From: Lineus longissimus
Taxonomy: Eukaryota; Nemertea; Pilidiophora; Heteronemertea; Lineidae
NCBI RefSeq assembly: GCF_910592395.1
Contig: NC_088319.1
Location: 15,502,001-15,562,000, forward strand
DNA: 60,000 nt
Direction: 5' to 3'
Part shown: piece by piece, positions 39,801 through 51,526 of the stretch
Position numbering within the stretch: the stretch's first letter is position 1
How the letters are laid out: each line of letters begins with the position of its first letter
The notes under the pieces: generated by a model
Database searches by the model: none
What the model saw: only the letters and a program-made list of their open reading frames with translations
What the model was told of the DNA's origin: nothing
Made by a program: the position numbers and the translations under genes

Positions 39801-42800
39801 GCTGTTGTGAGAAGTTGATTTACAGGTGTACCCAATAAGCTTGTTCAAGATGAGGTAAACGGTTCCCCAAATCCACATCTGAGGATGTCAGCAAATCAAA
39901 CGCATCAAACCGAACAATATCACCGTACAGGGAAAGCGACCACTTCTTCCTCTTGGTTGCAGTTGAATGCCTTGATAGAGCCCTTCCTCACCCAGGCACG
40001 AGATTGCTTCTTGTCAAGGAACACAACATGGTAGTACAACTGGAATGGACAATATCGTGAATATGAAATCAGGTGGACAAAAACAGAAACTCTTTAAGAA
40101 GAACACACATTGAAAGCAAACTCGACAGAGGGCTTTAGCTTTTACTACATCTGTATAATCAAGCTGGAATGGAATACTTTATGAACTTAGAACTTGAGTT
40201 GTAATGCAGTAACACAAAGAAAGTGACATTGTATTTTCACTTACTGGCATCATAGGATTAATGTCCTCCGACTCATAGAATGTCCTCAGGTCAGGATCAT
40301 TCTGGACCATCGCAGGCCACCATGGATATCCATCCATCTTGGCCCAGACGATAGAACCTTCAGTAAACTCTGCATAAACAAAGTTCTCCTCATTTTCCTT
40401 GTCCCAGGTTTGCTCAGGTATATCACAGCTGTCGAAGTCTTCATCTGTTAAAGGATAGTAATAGGAAGTTAGGATGATACGCGGAACATCAGGGGTGGAT
40501 CCTGATTGGAAAAAACGGGATGAATGTCCTGATGAGGGTAGTCAAGCAGTGTATCTCCATGATTACGGTGCAGGTTATGGCACAACCGCATACACATGCA
40601 TTTCTGTACTGAGGCATGCTGGAATAAAACCTACCTGTACTTATATTACAGGTCCACTTATTTGGCAACTCCGATGGGTCACTCACATCTCTTAACAACC
40701 TCCATTTTCTACACCATCTGTTGTCACACTGCACCCATGTGCCAACTGAAATACGAAGAAATGAATAAACCTGACTAAGTCCTGAAAACAACTTTCATGT
40801 CTCATATAAATAGGGCAGCAACAAGATATTCATAATCTGATCACCTAATGGCCGTATATGAAAACTTAGGGAGGTAGTCTACTATGTTGCAGTAAGATTT
40901 GATGGAAACACTCACCCTCTTCAAGTTCAGCTTTCATTAGATCAACCTCTAGCTGCTCCAAGGGTGACAAAGGCTTAACCCCCTCACCGTCGCCAGCTGC
41001 ATCTTGCTCCATCAAACCAGATATATCTTCCTCAATTATCTCTGTCTCATCTGTTACTTTCTTTGGTTTCTTGCTCTTCCTTTTCTTCCTTACTTTCTTC
41101 TCCGTCTTTTCTTCATAGACCCCACCTGAAATGGATAAAGACATATCTAAAAAAGTACAAAATCAAAATGCACCCAATGCCCAACAGCCCAATTTTGCAA
41201 TACCTCACCAGTCCTGCACCTTTTGAGACACCGGAGCCAGAGTCTGAGGGAAATGACGATGTACAAGTATTCCGACCTCTTGCAAATATAAAATTATTAA
41301 AGGTATGTGTTGGTTTTGGCCTCACCTCGTGTCTCCTCCTGGGACTCCAGAGGACTGAAGACATCCACATTTTCACCTCCGGTAGCCGTGCCGCATGGCT
41401 CTGTTTCATGTGACTCGCTCTTCGACCTCTTCCCCTTCTTCTTTTTCTTCTTGATTTTTTCTGCTGAATCAGCAGAACGACATTACATTCAATTAACAAT
41501 AGAACATAACTTTGAAAACAGCAAATAGTTCAGAAGTTATCCATTACAACAAAAGGCAGAGAAATGGATGTGGTTTTGAGATATGAACGGTAAGAGCAGA
41601 GTAAATTTCTGGACCGATGGACACTTTCTTCTTCATATCAACCTGGTGGACGTGAACAAGCTTCCTTCTTTGACTCTTAGATGCAAACCTTTTTGTTTCT
41701 TGGACTTCGATGCTGCCTTATCTGCTTGCTCCTGGCTGCTTCTCCAGGCTGCTGCCGTGGTACTTTCATTGGTTTGTTTCAGGACTTCCAAGCTGTAATG
41801 AAACGGGGTGAATATTGTGAGAGCATTCACAAAGGACAATATCTCAAACCAGGACTAACGAGGAAGGTCCTAGTGACTATCTCACAGCATGTCCATGTCA
41901 CCATCCGAAGAACACACAGAAACAAAACTATTGACATACCAGGGACAGGTTTAAAGAATGGGCTAGTCATACCTCAACAGGGTGAATACTGTTGAAAAAG
42001 AGCATTCAAAACAGGGACAATATCACAACCCACGCAAGACTTACAGAGAGATAATTTATGGTTGTCCTGGGCAAGCGTAAATGTTCAAGTGGGACAATCA
42101 AACCCAGTTTAAGACATTAGTTATTGAATTAAAAACCTGCCGTATATCATCAGGAAGCGCTTCTACGTCAATGTCGAGGACAACACCATTTTCATCAGGG
42201 TCCTCATCATCGTCTTCCACTTCATCTTGCAGTTCTACACAGAGAGAAATACTGTAGGACAAAGTCACAATCTCACCATGGAATGAAAAACATGGATTAT
42301 ACTGTTGTCAGCTGTGGGAGACTTCATGTCATGCAAGATGAACTTCTTCAGGCCTTCTATACAGAGCCAGAGGACCTTGAAACTTTCATCCTTTACCCCT
42401 GATCAGATTGGTAGGATCCTTATCAGGGTCTTTTTTGTCCTTTCGAAGGAGGGGAGTTTTAGACTAACACACAACCATGATAAATTGGAATGATAAATCT
42501 TCACCAAGTCTCACTGCGATGTACATGTAACTCATTACTGGAAACATATCTTACCCTCAATATCATTGAGTAAGGCTTCAAAGTGATCTTCTATTTCATT
42601 TTGTTCTTCTTCCATTTCTTCTCTGTCTTCCACATCTTCACCACATCTCTTTTCTCCACTATCCTTTGATTTCTTCGCTCCATCTTTTCCTTTCCTCACC
42701 CTTTCCCCTCGCTCTGATTCACCCTGTGGCTTTTTCTCCTCCTTATTTCCTGTGATTTTCTTCTTTGGTTTCTTCAGTTTGTGTTTGGGTGGCTCAGAAT

Positions 42801-44034
42801 TTTCATCATTCTGAAAAGACTTCAGTCATCATGTCATTTCCACTGTGCAAGAGTTTCATTGCAAAACACAATAAATATCAGTTTTTGTAAAAATGGCTTA
42901 CAGGGATTCAAAAAAGACAACACATGAACTTTTGCCTATTTTGCCACACTATGAAAGGGTTAACCAGTTGAAAACTGCCACATTGCATTTTTGATACAAA
43001 CCTCTGATTTGGATTTTCTTTTCTTCACCTTTTTCTTCTCATTGGCTTGTTCAGATCTAGCCTATTTAAAGAGAAATCGATGACAATTCACTTGATATAG
43101 ATAATAGACTCGCCGATAGTCATTTACTCTAAGCCTGGGGCCATAATAATAACATCACCATTACAATACTATCACAATAATCTTAGGGCAACAATAATCC
43201 AGTCGTTTTAAAACTATGATTGCAATAAATTATGATAATTTATGTAACCGTGTTAGTAAACTGGAGTAGAGTGTTACTGATGATATTTAGTTAGTGACAT
43301 CTATACTCAGGCTAAAAAACTGATAATGATCTCCATATCATTCATTTGCAACAAAAGTGGGGTGTTGACTGTGCACTTAAGTCTGTTGGATTGATTTGTA
43401 CATGCACATGGATTGGAAGCCTATTGTATTTGAGAGACTAAACAATAATGTTCAGCACAGAGTGAAAGCCACAGTCAGCCAAGCTGTCCCACTTGCAAAC
43501 TGCAGGAAACCAGTCATCAATATAATGCTTCAGGCATAGGCAAAGATAGGTCAATTGAATAAAATCCTGATTCCATTTGTTTAGTCTTACCACTTTTGTT
43601 GCCTCTTTCTTCTTTTTGACTAGTAAGGGAGGTTCTTCACAAAAAAATTGAGGACCATCTCCACCACCATCCACAGATCTTTTTGGAACTGAAATGAGAC
43701 AAAAACTTGATACCTCATCACTTTCTGAAAGTGATGAGGTATCAAGTTTTGCTTATAAGTTTTGATTAAAAAGGTTTTACAATCAATGAAACCAGGATGA
43801 ATTAATAAAGACTAGTGTTATTTATTCTTGATGGAACATAAAAGTCCACTTTTTACAGTTTTTAATCATATTATACCTGCAATCGAAGATGAGACATGAC
43901 TGGAGTATGACCCCCCCCCCCCCCCCACCACACACCTCTCATATGGAGCTTCAATCAGGGCTCAAATATGTACAACTTCGTTCTATACCTGAAAAGGATT
44001 TGGCTGCTTTTTTCTTTGGGGGTTGGAAAGACAT
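36836..44034 (-). CDS. ZCWPW1: ZCWPW1-like histone reader (zf-CW and PWWP domains) with a long lysine-rich tail
   Basis: Coding exons in order: 43989-44034, 43591-43688, 43002-43061, 42555-42810, 42137-42234, 41689-41792, 41326-41463, 40916-41125, 40635-40745, 40245-40444, 39944-40039, 39652-39735, 39369-39456, 39070-39153, 36836-38874; about 1,240 residues. The zf-CW domain (GTWVQCDNRWCRKWRLL, then LPNKWTCN and DSCD) is in exon 9, and PWWP (VWAKMDGYPWWPAMV) in exons 10-12. Vertebrate ZCWPW1 reads H3K4me3 with H3K36me3 at PRDM9-marked recombination sites. The last exon encodes about 680 mostly Lys/Glu/Ser residues, longer than in human. Uncertain points: exons 5 and 6 do not join in phase (perhaps a missed microexon or indel), and the exon 11 donor (GAA|GTGGTC) is weak. 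A 9-codon upstream ORF lies at 44043-44072. An acceptor at 44095-44096 shows an upstream 5' UTR exon must exist. Confidence 0.88.
43702..43750. repeat. Perfect palindrome with 24-bp arms in ZCWPW1 intron 1
   Basis: Arms AAAACTTGATACC...ACTTTC and their exact complement are separated by one base (T, 43726). It lies 14 bp upstream (minus sense) of coding exon 2, so if transcribed it forms a stable hairpin next to the 3' splice site. Confidence 0.9.
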
Positions 44035-44391
44035 TGTGTTTTCTAACTGTCTAAGGGTCTTCTTCTTGGCATCTACTTTTCAAATCTCAATCAGCTAAAA
44101 AGAAATAGACAAACCCACACTGTTGCTATCAGTGGATTACAGAAGGCTTTGTTAACATCACTGTCACCAGATCAGGACATAGGCACAACCATGGCAAACA
44201 AACAGAAACAAAGACAAAAACGCTCATATTCTGCGGACAATACTGAGAATGAAACTTTTATTTACTAGAAAAAACACAAAGTATTATTACAATGTTATAC
44301 AGTATATGATATAGGCCTATAGACAAAATGAGGCAACTCTCAAAAAATTAGAAGAGGGCGTGGCAGTACTGGCACCGCCACCATCCCATTA

Positions 44392-45157
44392 AGAGCCAGT
44401 TTTTATAAGAATCAGGCAAGATCCTATTAGAGGGTGATTCATGACCCTCTCAGATTTCTTCCAAAATTTTTATATTGGTAGATATATGTTAATAACGGAC
44501 GGAAATCACATTTTCTATCCTCATTAGGGTCCGCTTTTTTTTTAGGGGCCCCTGGAATATTGGGGTCAAAATGGGCCTAAATGGCAAAATAACCAAAATG
44601 TGGTTTTCAAATGCTGGTATTTCTGTGCGCCCTTAGTGAGCCACACAGATTTTCATGCGTGTAAGTCTATTGGGTATTGACTTTCAGAAAATGTGAAAAT
44701 TTTGGCGGCTGACTTAGGGCGCAGCCCATAGGTGGCGCTGCAAAACGCGACATTTCGCAATTACACACACCTTCAGAGAGGTTGTGTGGTTTGCGCCCTA
44801 AGTCAGCCAGGGTGTTTCATGCGTATTATGATACATTAGCACCTACTGCTTTGATTTAAAGGAAATTTACGGCGGCTGACTTTGGGCGCACAAGTATAGG
44901 GGGCGCTTTTTGCCGCCAAAAGGTGAAATTACCACCTTTTCGCACAACAAGTTCTCCATGCGCCCTTAGTCAAAATTGATCAAATATAGCTCAAATGGTC
45001 CCCCAGCATCTCTAGTACCAGTGGTTAGGAGGGTTTCATGGCTGGTTTGCGTATTAACCCTTTTTGCACCGTTTTTTGTCGGGACTCTAGACAAAAAGGC
45101 CAAAAATGGTAAACTGTGAACTTTCTCCGATATTCATGAAACTTACAGGCTAACTTC
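44392..45157 (+). repeat. Left terminal inverted repeat of the transposon
   Basis: About 766 bp. It contains five copies of a 16-bp motif related to GCGCCCTAAGTCAGCC at 44627 (+), 44707 (-), 44793 (+), 44874 (-) and 44960 (+). The inner part (around GCACCGTTTTTTGTCGGGAC) is AT-rich, and homology with the right arm fades near ACTTACAGGCTAA. Confidence 0.92.
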
Positions 45158-45271
45158 CTTACGTTAAAGAAAGTATTTTTTGTGAGTTTTAGGTCAAGGT
45201 GGCAAGCTACTTGGTGGCAAAATTGAAATTTGACAGAAAAAGGAGCAATTTGACCTTTATATCATGAACCG

Positions 45272-45277
45272 TTTATT
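45272..45277 (-). terminator. Poly(A) signal of the transposon gene
   Basis: AATAAA on the minus strand about 195 bp after the stop, just inside the left inverted repeat. Confidence 0.55.
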
Positions 45278-45470
45278 CAAAATCAAAAGTATTCAAAAAT
45301 TACCATGAAATCACCAGTATCTCAGAAACTTAAACACTTTTACAATGAATATGGTGTAAAACTTCACCAATATTTAAATGTCAGCAGAAATTTAGCAAAT
45401 TACTATCAAAATAGTTAGTATGCCATTAGGGCCAAACTGTCCAACTGGATCATCACATCTAAACAGTGAA

Positions 45471-48400
45471 CTACAGTTTATATAGTTTCATGTTCTGGTC
45501 ATCTTTCTTTGAGAATATGTAATGTCCACGGCGATCAATGGATGGTGCTGATAATCTAGCGCGAATGTCATCCTTGTCCTGCCAAGATGCATGTTCATCA
45601 TCAAGCCATCCAAAATACAATCCTGCAATACAGAAAAGTACCAGCTAATATTACTGACATGTATACTATCAAACTATGGGCATATGGTTGAAAAATATGT
45701 CGTATTTTCGATTTCCATTGGGGAAGAATCATCCATCACGATTCCATAATTACCTGTTCGTCTCATGTATTTTATGTGGCAAAGTTCGCCATCAACAGCT
45801 TGTACCATCCCAACATATGCCTTCTCTCCACACTGTATGATTGCGTAATCTCCTGCATGGTACTCCATTTCCCCCATGTTTTCTTCGTGAAAATCGTTGA
45901 TCAACTCATCAACTATGATATGTTGCTCTGCTTGAAGATCAGATTCCTGGAGGTAAAACATCGATGTAGAATCTTTTTCGGTAAAAAGAAAATTGTCGAG
46001 GATATTGTTTCACTCAAATCGGATGGAATTGATGTTACCTGAACACTTTCTAACTCTTCATCAATCTGCTCATTCTCTTCATCCTCATTGTCACTACCAT
46101 CATCAGTTGGGTCAGCTTCTGGGATTTCAAGTGTTCCACCTCGTTTCTTCTTGGCCATAAATTGAGAGAACTGTGATATAACTTGATCTCTTGCTAAGTA
46201 TTCTTCTGGTGAAAACATCTTTGCGCCTTGTGCATCCTTTGCAGATCGCATCAGTTTGACAACGTTCTCAGCAGTGGTCTTTTTCCCTGTCGTCTCTCCT
46301 TTCAGGAAGCATCCTAGAACAAAGCTTTTCTGTTTCACATTTAGTCGTGTCTGTTTTCGTTTCGGTTTCAGAGCCCAGCCCTCAAAACTGACAAGGGGCG
46401 CATGAATCGATTGAGTGGGATCAAAGCTGACTTCTAAGGCTGGAGTTATGGTATGGCTGTGCAGCATTGAGTTGGTGTTGATTCGTTGGGCAAATGATGA
46501 CCGTACAGTGTCCATCCCAGACTTGACTTCGGAATAGGTATGATCACCTGAGATCAAATGCTCCTCCAAGTCCTCTTGAGTCTCAAATTCTTGGGAACAT
46601 CCGCTGTCTGAACAGAATATCAGAGAACAGTACGATCGATCCTGACGGTGCTTGGAGCCCATTGCTAGGTTTTGGGTGTCATTTCTTTGAGAAGTAAAGG
46701 GACTGATCTCATCCACTCCAGAGATGAATTCAAAGGGAGAGGTCGAGTAACTGACTAGTTTTCCTTCGCCAATACCATAGTATTGCCAAACAATCATTCC
46801 TTCTTCGAGAAATTTGATTGAATGGATGGACTGACTGTTCGGAATCTTTGCCCGAGTAGCATCTGAACGCGTTTTGTCGATTTCAATGACGGACACTTTG
46901 GCATTGGGAACACCAGACTTGAACTGAATGGCCAACTTCACATCTTCTGCACTCAACAGGTCGTTTCCGGCATCAACATAAGCTCTCATCAGCTTTCGGG
47001 CTATTGCGCTTTCACGGTCCGCTTGATCTTTGCCACATTGGGGCTCATTAAAATCATGTCGCACAAGCTCAACGCCGTACTTCTTGCATATCCTATACTC
47101 TGCTTCAAATGCTGATGCTGCTGCATAACACCCTGCGTTGTCAGACTTGATGAAAAGCTTTGTCACCAAAGGATTATCAGTCATGTACTGCTTTATGACA
47201 TGGTCTGCCACATTCAATGTCGACAACATATCCTGATCGCATCTAAAGAGTACAGTGAAATAGACAAGCTTGGACAGTTTCCCACTACTGTTCTTTTGGA
47301 AAAATACGTCAACTGCCAGAGACATCCCCTTCTTGCCAAAGTAGTCTGACTGCTTTTCTCTAAAACTCTGTGGGAGCACCTTTTGTGCCCAATCTTTCAG
47401 CCAAACAGTGCAAGAGGTATTGTCGAGGTATTTCATCGCGTCACGTTTCGCCTTGTCCTGTTGAACCCCTCTTAGGGAATGTCGAAACCACTCTAGTACC
47501 ATGCTGATATAGCGGCTAACATCATATGACAGTTCAGGGTCACCCTTCTTGTCACACTGCAACTGTATATCATCGAGGGTATCAATCAGGTTGCTGCAAT
47601 CTGGGCATGACATTTCATGCACATGGGTACAGGTGACGCTCTTGAAATTCTCATCTTTCGAATTGCTCAGGGCAAACTGACAACAGTGTGTTGCACATGT
47701 GCTGACATCCTCACAGTGCATTTTATAGGCCATTTTGATATATCGCTTCCCAGATTCCAGTTTGTGCTTAACCACTTTCCTATCATCAAATCCTAGATCT
47801 TCCTTTTCTACCAGTCCCATTAATCCATCAATACCTTCTAAACCATCAGCTGTAGTGTTATCCAAACCACCTAGTGCACGTCGCTGGCTTGGTTTGATTG
47901 CGTCAAGGATGTTCCATAATGTCGATTTGGAAAGTGGTTGGAAGTCGACATCTTTGCAGTAGCCTTGATAGTCAAAGATCACATGACTTTTCAGAGACGT
48001 TATCACAGCATGTGGCACAGTCTGCTTGTCTCCCGAGTCGTACTTCAGGGTAGTAGTCCCATAAGCAACATCCTGCAGAGCCCCCGAGTCAAAAAGATAG
48101 TCCAAAAAATGCTCAGCCTTGCCATGATCAAGTTTTTGGCGACTCCAATGTTTTTCTGGGATTATACCAGCTGGTCCATACATGTCCTTCAGTTTCCGGG
48201 CCTTTTCAATTTGATATTTCGTACACTGAAAAACATCTATCATCTTCTGTTTGCTGTATTTGTCAACTGGAACCATTGACAGGACGGCGATTCTCGACTT
48301 TTCTGATGTGCAGTCTTCGTACGCCTGACAGAGATTTTCAAGGAAGTCGTCAAACTCATCATCTTCGGATTCTCGATCAGAATTGGAAAGCATCTGCTCA

Positions 48401-49173
48401 AGTATTTGGCCCTGCCCTGGAGCAATTTTCTCACACAAAGTTGCTCTGAATTCTGCCTGATACTGTTTGTACTTTCGCCCAAGGTAGCGTACTGTTGAGG
48501 GAGCCAAGGTATGGACAGGTGACTTCACCTGGTACTTCATTGGACTGACGCTTTCCTTGTGAATCAAGTTGTCAACATATTCATGAAGTTCCTCCTGCGA
48601 CCCACCTGCAAACATTGTATCATCATCGACATTATCAGGTACACCTCCTTGGTTTTCATCATCTGCATCATCGTCAACAGGCCCATCTTCACCCCGGTTG
48701 TCATGGGCAACTTGAACGTAGGTCACTGGCGCGCGATGCTTTGAACATATCGGTCCACCGATTGGGAACTTTACTTGGTATTTTTCAGATATTTCCTGTG
48801 CAAGCTTTAGAGTAGCAGGTCTGGTGGCAAGACGGGCTTTTTTAGATTGAAAATCAACTCTTGGATGTTCTGGATGTTGGCAAATTGCTGGACTTTTCCA
48901 ATAGATACCAAACGAAAATCTGTGATGGGCACAAATGAACTTGTCAGCGAAGAGATCTCTGCCTGCACGGTTTTCAATAAGTGTTTTTTCATTTAACTCG
49001 ATGTTGTCTGTTACTGTCAGTCCAAGATTCCTGATGTGATTGTTCACCTCAGCATTCAAGTCCGCCACCTGACAAATACCAGTCTTGCGACTCTTTTTGT
49101 GAGCCCCACAGTTTTGAAGATCCGAGAAAAAACAGCATTTCTCATACTCTGTCTCTGAGACTGATGAGGCCAT
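45471..49173 (-). CDS. Transposon-encoded protein, putative DDE-type transposase with zinc-binding and tudor-like regions
   Basis: Exons 46039-49173, 45754-45946 and 45471-45622 join in phase to about 1,159 residues from the ATG at 49173. The N-terminus is Cys/His-rich. A helix-turn-helix-like PLSKSTLWNIL lies near 415. A second Cys/His cluster (THCCQF, CTHVH, CPDC) lies near 490-530. Acidic residues that could form a catalytic core are D622 (SLAVDVFF), D678 (IKSDNAGCY) and a later acid in NEPQCGKDQADRESA (about 709-721). A C2H2 finger (C-x4-C-x12-H-x5-H) follows near 854-878, then FLKGETTGKK and an SQFSQFMAKKK stretch. The last two exons encode a tudor/SH3-like segment (HAGDYAIIQCGEKAYVGMV). 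I have seen this arrangement in unnamed metazoan transposon proteins but cannot name the superfamily; the DDE assignment is inference. Confidence 0.8.
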
Positions 49174-49867
49174 CTTCAAAGCAGCAAACTAAAGGAAAGG
49201 GAAGAACTGCAAAAGTATTGTGTAGGCGGGTCAGTTCTCAAGGCAAGATCATTTGGTGAACAGGGTGTGGGCTTGTCCACTTTAGCATGCAGTTTGTTTG
49301 ATGCATGCATGCATGCACTGTGTGTTCAACAATTGCCACACCCATCTCACATTTTATGATCTTTTATAGTTTTTTTAAGCCCCGAGATTAAAAAATTGCA
49401 TGTCTTACAAAATTATATCAGTCTTATCTATAACATATTGCCATCATCATACTTACAAAATGCAGGATGTGTTGGATTAAAACAGATTTTTTTAAATGTC
49501 ATGCCACATGGCAATGTCTTGTCATGCTTGATTGATGTCTTAGACAGGAAGGACACCTATTGGTGAATGGCTAAACCAACATTTAATTCACAGATCATAC
49601 TGTTTTTGAACTGACTTTTGTCTTGTGTGGCACACTTTTTAAATTGAATAGATTGCTGATTAGAACTGAAATAAGTTTTAGCTTTGATTCAGTGAAAATG
49701 TACTCCAAATTTGATCGAAATCAAATAATTGGTTTGAAAGATACAATTCCACTAAAACTGGTACTTTTGCTTTATAGTTCCAATATTGCCACCAAATGGC
49801 AGCCTACAACAAAAGTGGCTTGCTGCATTCCACAGAAACTTTAATAACACCTTTCTCAGTGCAAAAG

Positions 49868-50622
49868 GAGCTAATCCTGTAAGTTTTATGAATATCGGAG
49901 AAAGTTTACAAAATTCCATTTTCAGCCTTTTTGTCTAGTGTCCCGACAAAAAACGGTGCAAAAAGGGTTAATACGCAAATCAGCCATGAAACCCTCCTAA
50001 CCACTGGTACTAGAGATGCTGGGTGACTAGTTGAGCTATGTTTGATCAGTTTTGACTTAGGGCGCATGGAGAACTTGCTGTGCGAAAAGGTGGTAATTTC
50101 ACCTTTCGGCGGCAAAAAGCGCCCCCTATACTTGTGCGCCCAAAGTCAGCCGCTGTAAATTTCCTTTAAATCAAAGCAGTAGGTGCTAATGTATCATAAT
50201 ACGCATGAAACACCCTGGCTGACTTAGGGCGCAAACCACACAACCTCTCTGAAGGTGTGTGTAATTTCGAAATGTCGCATTTTGCAGCGCCACCTATGGG
50301 CTGCGCCCTAAGTCAGCCGCCAAAATTTTCACATTTTCTGAAAGTCAATACCCAATAGACTTACACGCATGAAAATCTGTGTGGCTCACTAAGGGCGCAC
50401 AGAAATACCAGCATTTGAAAACCACATTTTGGTTATTTTGCCATTTAGGCCCATTTTGACCCCAATATTCCAGGGGCCCCTAAAAAAAAAGCGGACCCTA
50501 TTGAGGATAGAAAATGTGATTTCCGTCCGTTATTAACATATATCTACCAATAAAAAAATTTAGGAACAAATCTGAGAGGGTCATGAATCACCACCTGCCT
50601 GACTCTTATAAAAACTGGCTCT
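49868..50622 (-). repeat. Right terminal inverted repeat of the transposon
   Basis: Inverted copy of the left arm with scattered substitutions and small indels, including the alternating 16-bp motif array. As the arm upstream of the transposon gene it should also hold that gene's promoter. Confidence 0.92.
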
Positions 50623-50624
50623 TA

Positions 50625-51046
50625 TAATGAATTTAATCAAGTCTTTCAGTCTACTCTTTGCTTTCAACAGTTGGTAAAGTCAGATTACAAAACCATAACA
50701 ACTTCAACTACAACTAGCTGATGTTGGGCCCTTACATGAAGGACAACACTGTGAAAGAGTTGGATTTGACTACATTTGTCCTCAAGGTTCAAGCATGTCA
50801 AGAGTCGCGTCGTCTGCAGAACGTCATTCACATTCATATTTCCCGGGACTGAAACTAGGACGTGACCTAAATCGTTCCAAAATACTCGTAATAAAATCAT
50901 TCTAAGCGCATAATAGCACAAGACAATGCGGTGCGTGCATTACAGGGTTGATGATGAATAGTTTACAAGGCTAACCTGATAATTGATGGATTATTTAGAC
51001 GTTTATTTGGAAATTTGTCTGCTTTATGGAAATCGACCCAAAACAC
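50625..51046. other. Spacer between transposon and the MEPCE-side promoter; possible ZCWPW1 5' UTR exon
   Basis: No coding frame. On the minus strand a CAG|GTTAGC donor at 50976/50975 lies about 70 bp from the putative shared promoter. It could end the untranslated first exon of the ZCWPW1-like gene. Confidence 0.35.
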
Positions 51047-51086
51047 TTCCCACAATCCATTGCGTTCCCAGGTCTGCGAATGCGCA
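51047..51086. promoter_or_regulatory. ZNF143/STAF-like and NRF1-like sites; probable bidirectional promoter core
   Basis: TTCCCACAATCCATTGCG (51047-51064) fits the degenerate ZNF143/STAF binding consensus at every position I can recall. TGCGAATGCGCA (51075-51086) is one mismatch from the NRF1 dyad. Both factors are typical of TATA-less divergent housekeeping promoters, and the sites lie between ZCWPW1 (-) and MEPCE (+). Confidence 0.5.
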
Positions 51087-51526
51087 GTGTGCGATTTTTC
51101 GGGAGACCATTTTCTTGGTGCGAGCAAACGGGCTAAAAAATCGCTTCTTGGTGGAAAACAGAAGGTTGTTAGTCGATGAATTTGTGTTGATGCGTTTATT
51201 TAGACTATTATTTGCCTATTTCTGGAATTTTGGTGCCTTACGTTGCTGATTAAGTGAGCTAGGAGGCGTTGAAAAGCGTCCAAGGAACAATCCTTGTTTT
51301 TAAATTTTGCATAAATTATGCAGAAAATATTTAAAATTCTGTTCGACAGAGGGCGCTCAAGGTTTATAAATAAAACGTCACACGTGCGTTGACTTCTCAG
51401 ATTGCAGGTTGCCTGCATGCAGTTGTGTTACTGTTGGATTTTCCAACAGAAGATTTGTGAGAGCCGGTTTATGAAATTCATGTGAGAAACTTATTTTGTG
51501 AATGTTGTAAACTATACTTGGACAGA
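51087..51526 (+). other. MEPCE 5' region
   Basis: Probable transcription start and 5' UTR. No other gene seen. Confidence 0.4.

Larger units (their letters stand above)
44392..50622 (-). mobile_element. 6.2-kb DNA transposon with giant terminal inverted repeats
   Basis: The ends are inverted copies starting AGAGCCAGTTTTTATAAGA (left 44392) and its complement (right end 50622). They are flanked by TA on both sides (44390-44391 and 50623-50624), a possible 2-bp target duplication. The inverted repeats run to about 45157 and from about 49868, so each arm is about 0.76 kb and nearly identical. Between them is one intact three-exon gene (45471-49173, minus strand) with a poly(A) signal at 45272-45277. 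There is no reverse transcriptase, integrase core, hAT dimerisation or other superfamily hallmark that I recognise. Near-identical arms and an undamaged gene suggest recent activity. It lies between the ZCWPW1-like gene and MEPCE. Confidence 0.92.

Noticed and set aside
45913-46038. Extension of the transposon protein frame past Gln 1045 of the ATG-numbered protein
   Set aside because: The frame runs into an intron; CAG|GTAACA and the acceptor at 45947 give a better continuation with a tudor-like domain.
44392-50622. Retrovirus-like or LTR element
   Set aside because: The end repeats are inverted, not direct, and no reverse transcriptase, protease or gag motif is present.
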